Shown one piece after another: positions 1 through 6,430 of a stretch of 64,000 nucleotides of DNA. Origin of the DNA: an uncultured Alphaproteobacteria bacterium. GTDB taxonomy: Bacteria > Pseudomonadota > Alphaproteobacteria > RF32 > CAG-239. Under the pieces are notes generated by a model that did not search any database, was not told the DNA's origin, and was given only the letters and a program-made list of their open reading frames with translations. The stretch lies in NCBI GenBank assembly GCA_934271465.1, contig CAKQRQ010000001.1, positions 124,001 through 188,000 of the forward strand. Reading direction: 5' to 3'. A program made the translations under genes and the position numbers. Each line of letters starts with the position of its first letter. Position 1 is the first letter of the stretch.

Positions 1-54
1 CCCCTGAAAAATGTGTCCATGGTGTCCCATGGTAATTTCTTAACTCCACAAAAA

Positions 55-80
55 ACCCCTTTCCAGATTGGAAAGGGGTT
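55..80. terminator. bidirectional Rho-independent terminator after fba
   Basis: Perfect inverted repeat AACCCCTTTCC / GGAAAGGGGTT with a 4-nt loop. An A-run precedes it on the plus strand (the U-tract for the minus-strand fba) and a T-run follows it, so it can stop transcription from either side. Positions 1-54 hold no gene I can support. Confidence 0.85.
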
Positions 81-101
81 TTTGATTGGCTGTCTTTCGG
101 A

Positions 102-1151
102 CTAGATTTCGCCGGCCGCGTAACGCTTGGCCATTTCAGACATCGGAATAGCCTTAATCTTGTCGGCATGTCCGGCTGCGCCAAAGGCAATATAGCGAGA
201 TTCGCAAACTTTCTGCATTTCTTCAATTGCCGGTTTGAGATATTTGCGCGGGTCAAATTCTTTCGGATTCTCGGCAAAGACTTTGCGGATAGCGCCTGTG
301 ATGGCCATACGGCAATCCGTGTCAACATTGACTTTACGCACGCCGGATTTGATTCCGCGAACGATTTCTTCAACCGGAACACCATAAGTCTGAGGAATAG
401 CGCCGCCATAGGCATTGATTAAATCCTGCAATTCCTGCGGAACAGAGGAAGAGCCATGCATAACCATATGCGTATTGGGCAGTTTTTTGTGAATCTTTTC
501 GATTGTTTCGATGGACAAGATTTCACCATCTGGTTTGCGGGTAAATTTATAAGCGCCGTGAGATGTTCCGACAGCAACCGCCAAAGCATCCAAATGAGTT
601 TCGGCAACAAAACGAGCGGCCTCGTCAGGATCTGTGACCAAACGTTTTTTATCAATTGTGCCCTCAGCGCCGTGACCGTCTTCTTTGTCGCCTTTGCCGG
701 TTTCCAAAGAGCCGATAACACCGAGTTCGCCTTCAACAGAAGCACCGACCGCATGCGCGCGGGCAACAACTTCTTTGGTGACATGGACATTGTATTCATA
801 AGAAGACGGGGTTTTGCCGTCTGCTTCCAAGGAACCGTCCATCATAACGGAAGAATAGCCGTTGACAATGGCCGACTGGCAAATATCAACCGATGAACCG
901 TGATCCTGATGGATACAAATCGGCAATTCGGGGAACATTTCCAATCCGGCGGCGACCATATGGCGAATCATCGGGTCTCCGGCAAATTTGCGGGCGCCTG
1001 TCGAGGTCTGCAAAATAACAGGGGCATTGACCTTGCGGGCAGCCTGCAGCACGGCAATAACCTGCTCCATATCATTGATATTAAACGCCGGAACACCATA
1101 AGAATTTTCGGCGGCGTGATCCAAAATCTGACGCATTGTAACTAAAGGCAT
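102..1151 (-). CDS. fba: fructose-bisphosphate aldolase, class II (Calvin type)
   Basis: Zinc-dependent aldolase of glycolysis and gluconeogenesis, interconverting fructose-1,6-bisphosphate with dihydroxyacetone phosphate and glyceraldehyde-3-phosphate in the cytoplasm. The 349-aa protein has the class II start (PLVTMRQILDHA), the HQDHG catalytic and metal segment near residue 82, the GTSHGAYKF segment, the MHGSSSVP loop, and the KVNVDTD substrate-binding segment near the C-terminus. This matches the longer Calvin-cycle-type subfamily common in Proteobacteria. The ATG is preceded by a strong GAAGGAG at normal spacing. It is monocistronic, with a terminator immediately downstream. The carbon-metabolism gene tkt lies 5 kb away. 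Confidence 0.97.
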   Translation of the reverse strand: MPLVTMRQILDHAAENSYGVPAFNINDMEQVIAVLQAARKVNAPVILQTSTGARKFAGDPMIRHMVAAGLEMFPELPICIHQDHGSSVDICQSAIVNGYSSVMMDGSLEADGKTPSSYEYNVHVTKEVVARAHAVGASVEGELGVIGSLETGKGDKEDGHGAEGTIDKKRLVTDPDEAARFVAETHLDALAVAVGTSHGAYKFTRKPDGEILSIETIEKIHKKLPNTHMVMHGSSSVPQELQDLINAYGGAIPQTYGVPVEEIVRGIKSGVRKVNVDTDCRMAITGAIRKVFAENPKEFDPRKYLKPAIEEMQKVCESRYIAFGAAGHADKIKAIPMSEMAKRYAAGEI

Positions 1152-1240
1152 CGTTTTCTCCTTCTGATTAAAAAATTAACTTTATTTAATATATAACGCC
1201 GCTTCTTTTTTGCAACAGATTTTCGCATTTGGACACAAAA

Positions 1241-1274
1241 AACCCCGTGCAGCTTTTCAATTCTGCAAGGGGTT
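1241..1274 (-). terminator. terminator of the small-paralog gene at 1281
   Basis: Stem AACCCC-TGCAG / CTGCA-GGGGTT with a loop of about 10 nt, followed on the minus strand by a T-run. The TGCAG..CTGCA inner stem and CTTTTCAATT loop resemble the GGCAGAG-TTTTCA-CTTCTGC hairpins at 2350, 2937 and 4646, so it belongs to the same repeated terminator family. Confidence 0.75.
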
Positions 1275-1280
1275 AAAAAT

Positions 1281-1658
1281 TTAGACAAGGACAGCGTCAT
1301 CGCCGATTTTTTCATATCGGCAAACACGACCTCCTTTAACAATGACCACGTCGCCTTCACGAACGAGGGTCTCGTGCATTTCAGCGTTTGAGGCATAATT
1401 TGCCCATGAACGTCTGATTTGAGCGCCCTTTTGTCCGGCTTCGACTTCAACGATAATGTCTACAATTTTGCCGACGATACGTTCTTTTGGAAGCTTGTCG
1501 GGCAAAATGTCCTTTTTATAGACATTGCACCAAAAGCACAGCTTCCGCGGACCAAATTCTGATTTTCCGCTAAGGCGATACCTCGATAGGCTTATTGCGT
1601 ATTTCGGCACTGTCGGACAAATTTCTTTCATTAACTCATGAGCTTCGCTCTGGCTCAT
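1281..1658 (-). CDS. small cluster paralog A, unknown family
   Basis: About 125 aa, no recognised domain. It carries the N-terminal signature shared by the six small proteins of this cluster: an Ala/Met helix, then CPTVPKYAISLS and a Ser-Gly pair. A central beta-rich part follows, then a final GDVVIVKGGRVCRYEKIGDD stretch matching the family's closing G-x-x-Y-x-Y-x(4)-D motif. The start chosen (MSQSEAHELM) has GGAAG seven bases upstream. An in-frame ATG 27 bases earlier (MAKRERKFV) has no ribosome-binding site. It is the most diverged copy, the last gene before the terminator at 1241, and possibly coupled to the short ORF ending at its start codon. Function unknown; cytoplasmic by lack of a signal peptide. 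Confidence 0.7.
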   Translation of the reverse strand: MSQSEAHELMKEICPTVPKYAISLSRYRLSGKSEFGPRKLCFWCNVYKKDILPDKLPKERIVGKIVDIIVEVEAGQKGAQIRRSWANYASNAEMHETLVREGDVVIVKGGRVCRYEKIGDDAVLV

Positions 1659-1756
1659 GACAAACTTCCTTTCTCTTTTTGCCATACTTTAATTTTTAAG
1701 TTCATCATCATCTTCAAGCTCTTCGGGCTCGTCAGAACCATTTTTTTCTCTTCCAT
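1655..1756 (-). CDS. possible 33-aa leader ORF coupled to paralog A
   Basis: Short ORF between paralogs B and A: ATG with AAGGA about 7 bases upstream, 33 codons (MEEKKMVLTS...), and a TGA that overlaps the chosen ATG of paralog A as ATGA. Geometry favours translational coupling, but the composition (Met/Lys run) is not protein-like. An overlapping frame ends in an acidic stretch (SDEPEELEDDDELKN), so coding here is uncertain. Confidence 0.25.
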   Translation of the reverse strand: MEEKKMVLTSPKSLKMMMNLKIKVWQKEKGSLS

Positions 1757-1774
1757 CTCTTTTTCCTTTGTTTT

Positions 1775-2257
1775 TTATTTGACAGGAAGGAGAGCCAGAC
1801 CTTTGTCTGTTTGGCTTTCGATGTAGCGGTATTTGCGTTCTTCCGAAAGACGGACACAAGGCCTGAGGTAGTCCTCGGTCTGAATCATTGTGCTCTGGCC
1901 GATGCTGTAATTCTGTTCCCAGCAAAGCTGTTCTTCAGGAAGGAAAAGAACCTCTTTTTTATCCTCGTTCCTTTCTGCGACAACATCAACCGCAACCAGA
2001 CACAGATTGTAGCAGGTCTTGTGTTTGAACTCCGGTGTATCCAAAAGTTCTTCTCTTTTCTGCTTGGGCAGGTCTTTCAGGTACATCACGGCATAGAATA
2101 AAACATAATCGTTATACTTTTTGCACTGTTCCCCTGAAAAACGAACTCTTCCGAGACGAACATTGTTTGGCTCCACACTTGGGCAGGCTTTGTGTATCAT
2201 TTCAAAAGCCTCATTGAACCATCTGAGACGATTCTTTAATCTTACTTCTTGTTGCAT
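1775..2257 (-). CDS. small cluster paralog B, unknown family
   Basis: 160 aa, unknown function. Shared signature: helix with EAFEMIHKACPSVEPNNVRLGRV..SGE, then FYAVMYLKDLP, a central hydrophobic strand segment (CLVAVDVV), and a C-terminal KYRYIES..DKGLALLP matching the other copies' Y-x-Y...D-x-x-L ending. It is about 20 residues longer than the other members, with an insertion in the middle. The ATG follows a long A/T leader without a Shine-Dalgarno sequence, like most of this cluster. It has its own promoter at 2293-2321. An internal ATG (MIHKACPS) has GAGG upstream but would delete the N-terminal helix. Confidence 0.75.
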   Translation of the reverse strand: MQQEVRLKNRLRWFNEAFEMIHKACPSVEPNNVRLGRVRFSGEQCKKYNDYVLFYAVMYLKDLPKQKREELLDTPEFKHKTCYNLCLVAVDVVAERNEDKKEVLFLPEEQLCWEQNYSIGQSTMIQTEDYLRPCVRLSEERKYRYIESQTDKGLALLPVK

Positions 2258-2292
2258 AATAAAAAAATTAAAAATATTTATTTCTGAGGGAG

Positions 2293-2321
2293 AATTTACC
2301 TTATTTTGGAAATTTTGTCAA
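2293..2321 (-). promoter_or_regulatory. sigma70-type promoter of paralog B
   Basis: On the minus strand: TTGACA, 17-bp spacer, TAAATT. The stretch TTGACAAAATTTCCAAAATA is the same as in the promoter of the two-domain ACP gene at 5235-5263, showing shared origin or shared control. Confidence 0.65.
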
Positions 2322-2349
2322 ATATTTTATTTGCCGCCGAGATACAAAA

Positions 2350-2386
2350 AATCCCTTGGCAGAGTTTTCACTTCTGCTAAGGGATT
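2350..2386 (-). terminator. terminator of paralog C
   Basis: Inverted repeat AATCCCTT-GGCAGAG / CTTCTGC-TAAGGGATT with a TTTTCA loop, flanked by A-run and T-run. Near-copy of the hairpins at 2937-2972 and 4646-4683. Confidence 0.8.
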
Positions 2387-2403
2387 CTTTTTTTCAGACG
2401 TTA

Positions 2404-2835
2404 CTAAAGTTCTTTTTGCCACACTAGCCCTCTATCCCCAAAATTTAATTCGCGATACTTATAGAGGCTTCCACGGTATATAAAATTTCCGTTGAGTTGA
2501 CAAACTTCTTCGCGCCATACGAACTCCCGAGGAATAACTTCACAGCCACCAAGAGTCAGTGGATAAAAAAGCAAAACCTCTTTCGTTTCGCTCGGGCAAT
2601 CTGATTGTTCAGCCTCAGGCAAATCTTTTATATCAACTACTGCCCAATAACCAGCCGCCTCATACTTAAAGATAGTTCTTCTACCCATCCCCTCACGAGG
2701 ACGCCCCATTTCTCCAGATGCGCTCAACCATCCCAAACGAATACTTTCTTCTGACACATTGAAGCATATGCTCCGCATTGCTGAACGCGCAGACGACCGT
2801 TTAGAGAATTCCCAAACTTCTTGATTTTTTCTCAT
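2404..2835 (-). CDS. small cluster paralog C, unknown family
   Basis: 143 aa, unknown function, and a recent duplicate of paralog D (roughly 80% identical by eye). Order of features: N-terminal helix (SARSAMRSICFNVSEESIRLG), a Ser-Gly pair, a GRPREGMGRR basic loop specific to C and D, AGYWAVVDIKDLPE, then strands ending in VLLFYPLTLGGCEVIPREFVW, and a final YRGSLYKYRELNFGDRGL. The family Cys-Pro is Cys-Phe here. No signal peptide or membrane segment. The ATG follows a Shine-Dalgarno-less A/T leader. Transcribed alone from the 2891-2918 promoter to the 2350 terminator. Confidence 0.8.
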   Translation of the reverse strand: MRKNQEVWEFSKRSSARSAMRSICFNVSEESIRLGWLSASGEMGRPREGMGRRTIFKYEAAGYWAVVDIKDLPEAEQSDCPSETKEVLLFYPLTLGGCEVIPREFVWREEVCQLNGNFIYRGSLYKYRELNFGDRGLVWQKEL

Positions 2836-2890
2836 AATGATAATGTAATTTTTTTAAAAATTAAACATAGTAATAAATTTTAATGGCTTT

Positions 2891-2918
2891 ATTCTATCCC
2901 ACTTTTTATTTTTGTCAA
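2891..2918 (-). promoter_or_regulatory. sigma70-type promoter of paralog C
   Basis: Minus strand TTGACA, 16-bp spacer, TAGAAT. About 80 bases including this promoter and the 5' leader are nearly identical to the promoter and leader of the ACP gene at 4301, apart from small indels, showing duplication of the regulatory segment as well as the genes. Confidence 0.75.
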
Positions 2919-2936
2919 TCTTTTGTGTCAAAAAAA

Positions 2937-2972
2937 ATCCCCCGGCAGAGTTTTCACTTCTGCGGAGGGATT
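2937..2972 (-). terminator. terminator of paralog D
   Basis: AATCCCCC-GGCAGAG / CTTCTGC-GGAGGGATT hairpin with TTTTCA loop and flanking A-run and T-run; same family as 2350-2386 and 4646-4683. Confidence 0.8.
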
Positions 2973-2988
2973 CTTTTTTCAGACTTTA

Positions 2989-3420
2989 CTAAAGCTCTTT
3001 TTGCCACACTAGCCCTCTATCACCACCAGATAATTCGCGATACTTATAGAGGTTTCCACGATATATCAGCTTTTCGTTGAGCTGACATACTTTTTCCTTC
3101 CATACGAACTCCTGAGGAATAACTTCACAGCCACCAAAAGTCAATGAATAAAAAAGCAAAACCTTTTTCGTTTTTGTTGGGCAATCTGATTGTTTATCCT
3201 CTGGCAATTTTTCTATATCAACTACTGCCCAATAACCAGCCGCCCCATTCTTAGAGATAGTTCTTCTACCCCACCCCTCACGAGGACGCCCCATTTCTCC
3301 ACATGCACTCAAATATCCCAAACGAATACTTTCAGCTGATACGTTGGGGCATATTCTCTGCATTGCTGAACGCGCACACGACCGTTTAGAGGATTCCCAA
3401 ACTCTTTGATTTTTTCTCAT
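2989..3420 (-). CDS. small cluster paralog D, unknown family
   Basis: 143 aa, close duplicate of paralog C with the same length and motif order (SAMQRICPNVSAESIRLGYL, GRPREGWGRR, AGYWAVVDIEKLPE, CEVIPQEFVW, YRGNLYKYREL). Here the canonical Cys-Pro is kept. The 68-base gap to the upstream gene E contains no -35/-10 pair and only half of a terminator, so D is probably read through from the acp-F-E operon. No Shine-Dalgarno; leader ends TTAATTATG as in C. Confidence 0.8.
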   Translation of the reverse strand: MRKNQRVWESSKRSCARSAMQRICPNVSAESIRLGYLSACGEMGRPREGWGRRTISKNGAAGYWAVVDIEKLPEDKQSDCPTKTKKVLLFYSLTFGGCEVIPQEFVWKEKVCQLNEKLIYRGNLYKYRELSGGDRGLVWQKEL

Positions 3421-3456
3421 AATTAATTTTTTAAATTAAACAAACGAATAAACTTT

Positions 3457-3479
3457 ACTTCTGCTAAGAGATTCTTTTT
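3457..3479 (-). other. half of a cluster terminator (broken hairpin)
   Basis: Only the right arm (CTTCTGCTAAGAGATTCTTTTTT) of the repeated cluster hairpin is present between paralogs E and D; the matching left arm is missing. It looks like a deletion scar that fused E and D into one transcription unit. Confidence 0.6.
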
Positions 3480-3493
3480 TGAGACGTTAGCGC

Positions 3494-3880
3494 TTACCAT
3501 GCCGGTTTAAGGCAGATATCGTCAAAGTTTTCTTTGACATAGCGCCATTTGGAACCGTCATTCAGTTCGACCTGATCTCCATAAGAGAAAATTTCAGGCA
3601 CACACATGTTTGGCGAAATCAACATCCGCGGCTCCCCCTCGACAGCATCTACCGGAACAACAAGAACTTGCTTTTCTTGTGTGTCTTTCAGAGTCTTTCG
3701 GAATTCCGGCGCGATTGAGCTGTAGGAAATAAAACTGAAGAAACACGGTGGATAAGGTTTGTGAGGTTTCTTATCAAAAAACCACACGCCGCCCAGCAAA
3801 ATTCCGTTTTCTTCCAATGTCGGGCAGGCCTTTTGCATCAGCTGATACGCTTCATTTCGGTGTAAAATTCTTTTATCCAT
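3494..3880 (-). CDS. small cluster paralog E, unknown family
   Basis: 128 aa, unknown function. Signature: NEAYQLMQKACPTLEENGILLGGVWF, a Pro-rich HKPYPPCFFSF loop, a strand QVLVVPVDAVEGEP, then VELNDGSKWRYVKENFDDICL as the family ending (G-x-x-Y/W-x-Y...D). It lies 13 bases downstream of F and is presumably in one operon with acp and F. The ATG is preceded by an A-rich leader (AAACAAAAACAGT) with no Shine-Dalgarno. Confidence 0.75.
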   Translation of the reverse strand: MDKRILHRNEAYQLMQKACPTLEENGILLGGVWFFDKKPHKPYPPCFFSFISYSSIAPEFRKTLKDTQEKQVLVVPVDAVEGEPRMLISPNMCVPEIFSYGDQVELNDGSKWRYVKENFDDICLKPAW

Positions 3881-3893
3881 ACTGTTTTTGTTT

Positions 3894-4304
3894 TTAAACC
3901 CACGACCTCAACGCTCTGTCACCGTTAATTGAGCGATAGTGATACGGGATTCCGTTAATTACAATTGTTTCTCCGAGTTTGCAGGCTTTTTCTTTGGTCA
4001 AGCGATCCAGAGGGATAATTGAACAGCTGTTTGCCCAAGCATCTTTTACCCACTCCACTCGAATAAAGATTAAAGCTTTTTCCGTTTTTGCCGGAAGAGA
4101 TCCGCATTTGTTATAAGGCAAATCTTCTTTGGCAACTACTGTATAAAAGCAGAGGACATTCAAGAAAAAATGCTTTCCTTCACAAATGCTCAAATACCCC
4201 AAACGAACGTTTTTGTCCGATAATTCGGGGTATATTTTCTGCATTTTTGAACAGGCACTCGCCCGCGAAAAGGCATTAAAAACCTTTTGATTCTGTGGGT
4301 TCAT
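3894..4304 (-). CDS. small cluster paralog F, unknown family
   Basis: 136 aa, unknown function. Signature: SACSKMQKIYPELSDKNVRLGYL, then VLCFYTVVAKEDLP, TEKALIFIRVEW, CSIIPLDRLTKEKACKLG, and INGIPYHYRSINGDRAL at the end. The family Cys-Pro has become Tyr-Pro. Its ATG overlaps the stop of the ACP gene (ATGA-type overlap, 4301-4304), which argues strongly that F and the carrier protein are translated together and work together. Confidence 0.8.
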   Translation of the reverse strand: MNPQNQKVFNAFSRASACSKMQKIYPELSDKNVRLGYLSICEGKHFFLNVLCFYTVVAKEDLPYNKCGSLPAKTEKALIFIRVEWVKDAWANSCSIIPLDRLTKEKACKLGETIVINGIPYHYRSINGDRALRSWV

Positions 4305-4552
4305 GGCTTTTCGCTTTTGAGTTTTTGCTCAACAAGATCATAACAGTCCTGAACTGTTCTGAGGGAATCCATCTCATCATCAGACACCTTAATGTCAAAC
4401 ACAACTTCAAGTTTCATCATAATCTCGACCAAATCCAAACTGTCAGCTCCGAAATCAGCTATCAGTTCAGACTGCGGCAACACGTCGCTTTCATCAACAC
4501 CCAACTTTTGAGCGATGACCTTTCGAATTGTTTCGTTGTAATTTTGTTCCAT
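4301..4552 (-). CDS. acyl carrier protein, single domain
   Basis: 83 aa with the full ACP fold signature: helix I, ELIADFGADSLDLVEIMMKLE with the phosphopantetheine-accepting Ser in DSL, and an acidic DDEMDSLRTV loop before the last helix. Carries a 4'-phosphopantetheine-tethered acyl or other thioester intermediate. No fatty-acid or polyketide synthase gene is nearby, so it is a dedicated ACP and not the housekeeping acpP (which normally sits with fabG/fabF). First gene of the acp-F-E-D operon, overlapping F. No Shine-Dalgarno before the ATG. Confidence 0.92.
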   Translation of the reverse strand: MEQNYNETIRKVIAQKLGVDESDVLPQSELIADFGADSLDLVEIMMKLEVVFDIKVSDDEMDSLRTVQDCYDLVEQKLKSEKP

Positions 4553-4600
4553 AATAAATATTTTTAAGAATTAAACATAGTAATAAATTTTAATGGCTTT

Positions 4601-4628
4601 ACTCTATTCTATTTTTTATTTTTGTCAA
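4601..4628 (-). promoter_or_regulatory. sigma70-type promoter of the acp-F-E-D operon
   Basis: Minus strand TTGACA, about 16-bp spacer, TAGAGT; sequence and leader nearly identical to the promoter of paralog C at 2891-2918. Confidence 0.7.
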
Positions 4629-4645
4629 TTTTTTTTGTATTAAAA

Positions 4646-4683
4646 AATCCCTCGGCAGAGTTTTCACTTCTGCGGAGGGATTT
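4646..4683 (-). terminator. terminator of the two-domain ACP gene
   Basis: AAATCCCTC-GGCAGAG / CTTCTGC-GGAGGGATTT hairpin, TTTTCA loop, A-run on the upstream side giving a minus-strand U-tract. Best-preserved member of the cluster hairpin family. Confidence 0.85.
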
Positions 4684-4700
4684 TAATCTTTCGAGTCTTA

Positions 4701-5201
4701 TCAGGCGGCGCGTTTTTGCGCTATCTGATAAAAATCTTCTACTGTTTGAATTTCGGCAAATTCATCTTCGCTGATTCTTATACCGTATTCTTTTTCTATT
4801 CTAATGCCTATTTCCACCTTCTCAAGGCTGTCTGCCCCAAGGTCATTAAGCAAAGAAGCTTTATCTTTGATTTCATCAAGCGGGAGGTCTAGCTGCTCCG
4901 CGATAATTTTTTTTATCTTTTCCATACGCTTTGGATTTTGGTTTTTTACTTTCTCTTTTGAGAGCTGCGTTGCAACCAAATTGCAGACATCTGCAACCGT
5001 GCTGAGCTTATGATATTCCTCCATTGGCAGTTCGATTCCATACGTCTTTTCAAGCCCCATGATAATCTCAACGACGTCAAGGCTGTCCATTCCCAGGTTC
5101 TTATCGAGTCTGCTCTCAGGTAGCATTTCAGATTCATCAAGGTCTTTTTCTGTCTTGCAAGCAATCTCTTTGAATTTCTGGAATATTTTTTCCTTTTCCA
5201 T
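4701..5201 (-). CDS. tandem two-domain acyl carrier protein
   Basis: 166 aa made of two complete ACP domains. Domain 1 (about 1-80) has NLGMDSLDVVEI; domain 2 (about 92-166) has DLGADSLEKVEI. Each keeps the Ser for phosphopantetheine, and a short basic linker (KVKNQNPKRM) separates them. Free-standing tandem ACPs are known mostly from polyketide and polyunsaturated-fatty-acid synthases, where duplicated carriers raise throughput. Here there is no synthase in the surroundings, only the six small paralogs. Own promoter (5235-5263) and terminator (4646). No Shine-Dalgarno before the ATG. Confidence 0.92.
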   Translation of the reverse strand: MEKEKIFQKFKEIACKTEKDLDESEMLPESRLDKNLGMDSLDVVEIIMGLEKTYGIELPMEEYHKLSTVADVCNLVATQLSKEKVKNQNPKRMEKIKKIIAEQLDLPLDEIKDKASLLNDLGADSLEKVEIGIRIEKEYGIRISEDEFAEIQTVEDFYQIAQKRAA

Positions 5202-5234
5202 AATTATATTGTTTTTTATATGTTAACGTCTTTG

Positions 5235-5263
5235 ACTATGTCATATTTTGGAAATTTTGTCAA
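5235..5263 (-). promoter_or_regulatory. sigma70-type promoter of the tandem ACP gene
   Basis: Minus strand TTGACA, 17-bp spacer, CATAGT. Shares TTGACAAAATTTCCAAAATA with the promoter of paralog B. Confidence 0.6.
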
Positions 5264-5348
5264 ATTTATTTTTGACCATGATTTTTGTTGAAAAAATGGC
5301 TGTTTTTTTGCCCTAATTATGTTATGATAGTTTTTGAAAGGATATATG

Positions 5349-6389
5349 ATGGAAAAATTAAAATATTCAACAAAATTACGTAAGATTTTTCTGGGATCAA
5401 TTATAGGGCTTTCCCTTGCACCGGCTTTGAACTCTGACAGGCGGGATACGGCTCTGCCTGTTCCGAATGATACGATTGTTAAAGCCTTTGCTGAGGGACG
5501 ATGCCGCAATTTGAGTGATTATATTGACAATTTTTCCACCTACAAAACGGATACAATCTATATTAATCCCCAAATTAAAAACAAAAGCTATATCCGCGGA
5601 CGTTATCGTTCTGGGGAAGGAATTATCTTAAATCATTTCAAACAAGAGGTGCCGTCATCGACTTCCGACGGCTCAAAATCTGCCGATTTTTCTTTTTTGG
5701 AACGTTTCAATCAAACTTTCAAAACAAATCTGGCTCATGAAGAAGTGCACAAAAATGCCCGAGAACTATTCCACAGCAAATCTTTTTTCTCGTTATCGAC
5801 ACACAAAAAAAATAATCTTGAAATTTTTAATTTGAGCCTGCGAGATGTTGCCGTCCTGAGCCAATATGATGAGATTTTTGCCAATCTGGGCAGCCGGATT
5901 TATGAACGTGAACAATATCTTAAGACCGGAAACATATCTTCTTTTACAAACCCAGATGCCTATACGGATGCTATTGTCCGAGGGCAAATATCCCCTCGGG
6001 ATACATCGCCCGAATCGCGAGAAAAAGAATATTCTTTAATGATTAATGCTGTCTTTGACCGATGGACAGCCAAAAACAAAGGCCTTTACAGCAAAAAGTG
6101 TTTGCAAAATCTCAACCACAGCATTTCGCTTGCTGAATCTGACGGAACTTTGTTTCCGGCAGCTTCCAATCAAGCAGAAATTGACAAACGCCTGAAAACT
6201 TTTTATTCGCTGCCCATTGACGGTAAGCTGGTTGACTTCTCTAAATATATCAAAGGTCGAGAAGTAACCCCGCATAAAGATGTTCAAAAAGTTATTGATG
6301 ACTATTCGTCTACACATAAGCTATATCAGGAACCCTCCAGGCCTCTCAATATGACTTTGATGGCGCGTCTGCACGGCAAAGGAAGATAA
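5349..6389 (+). CDS. putative secreted HExxH metallopeptidase-like protein
   Basis: 346 aa. The N-terminus (MEKLKYSTKLRKIFLGSIIGLSLAPAL) looks like a signal peptide. Around residue 130 lies HEEVH, an HExxH zinc motif. About 45 residues later comes DEIFANLGSRIYEREQYLKTGNISSF, where the Glu of DEI could be the third ligand (gluzincin style). This core, plus a downstream EYSLMINAVFDRWT segment, matches the two larger proteins at 42938 and 45027. The C-terminus (LNMTLMARLHGKGR) also resembles their tails. The ATG has AAAGGA six bases upstream; an adjacent ATG at 5346 is too close to it. Substrate unknown; peptidase activity is inferred from the motif only. Confidence 0.75.
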   Translation: MEKLKYSTKLRKIFLGSIIGLSLAPALNSDRRDTALPVPNDTIVKAFAEGRCRNLSDYIDNFSTYKTDTIYINPQIKNKSYIRGRYRSGEGIILNHFKQEVPSSTSDGSKSADFSFLERFNQTFKTNLAHEEVHKNARELFHSKSFFSLSTHKKNNLEIFNLSLRDVAVLSQYDEIFANLGSRIYEREQYLKTGNISSFTNPDAYTDAIVRGQISPRDTSPESREKEYSLMINAVFDRWTAKNKGLYSKKCLQNLNHSISLAESDGTLFPAASNQAEIDKRLKTFYSLPIDGKLVDFSKYIKGREVTPHKDVQKVIDDYSSTHKLYQEPSRPLNMTLMARLHGKGR

Positions 6390-6392
6390 TCT

Positions 6393-6421
6393 AAAGCCCT
6401 CTTTTTTGAAAAGAGGGCTTT
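6393..6421. terminator. bidirectional terminator between the HExxH gene and tkt
   Basis: Perfect 13-bp stem AAAGCCCTCTTTT / AAAAGAGGGCTTT with a 3-nt loop between the convergent genes, A/T runs on both sides. Confidence 0.9.
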
Positions 6422-6430
6422 AAGTTTTTA

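Noticed and set aside
1689..1925. 78-codon frame overlapping paralog B with acidic tail
   Set aside because: Most of it is out of frame inside B and it has no ribosome-binding site; only the last part falls in the gap.
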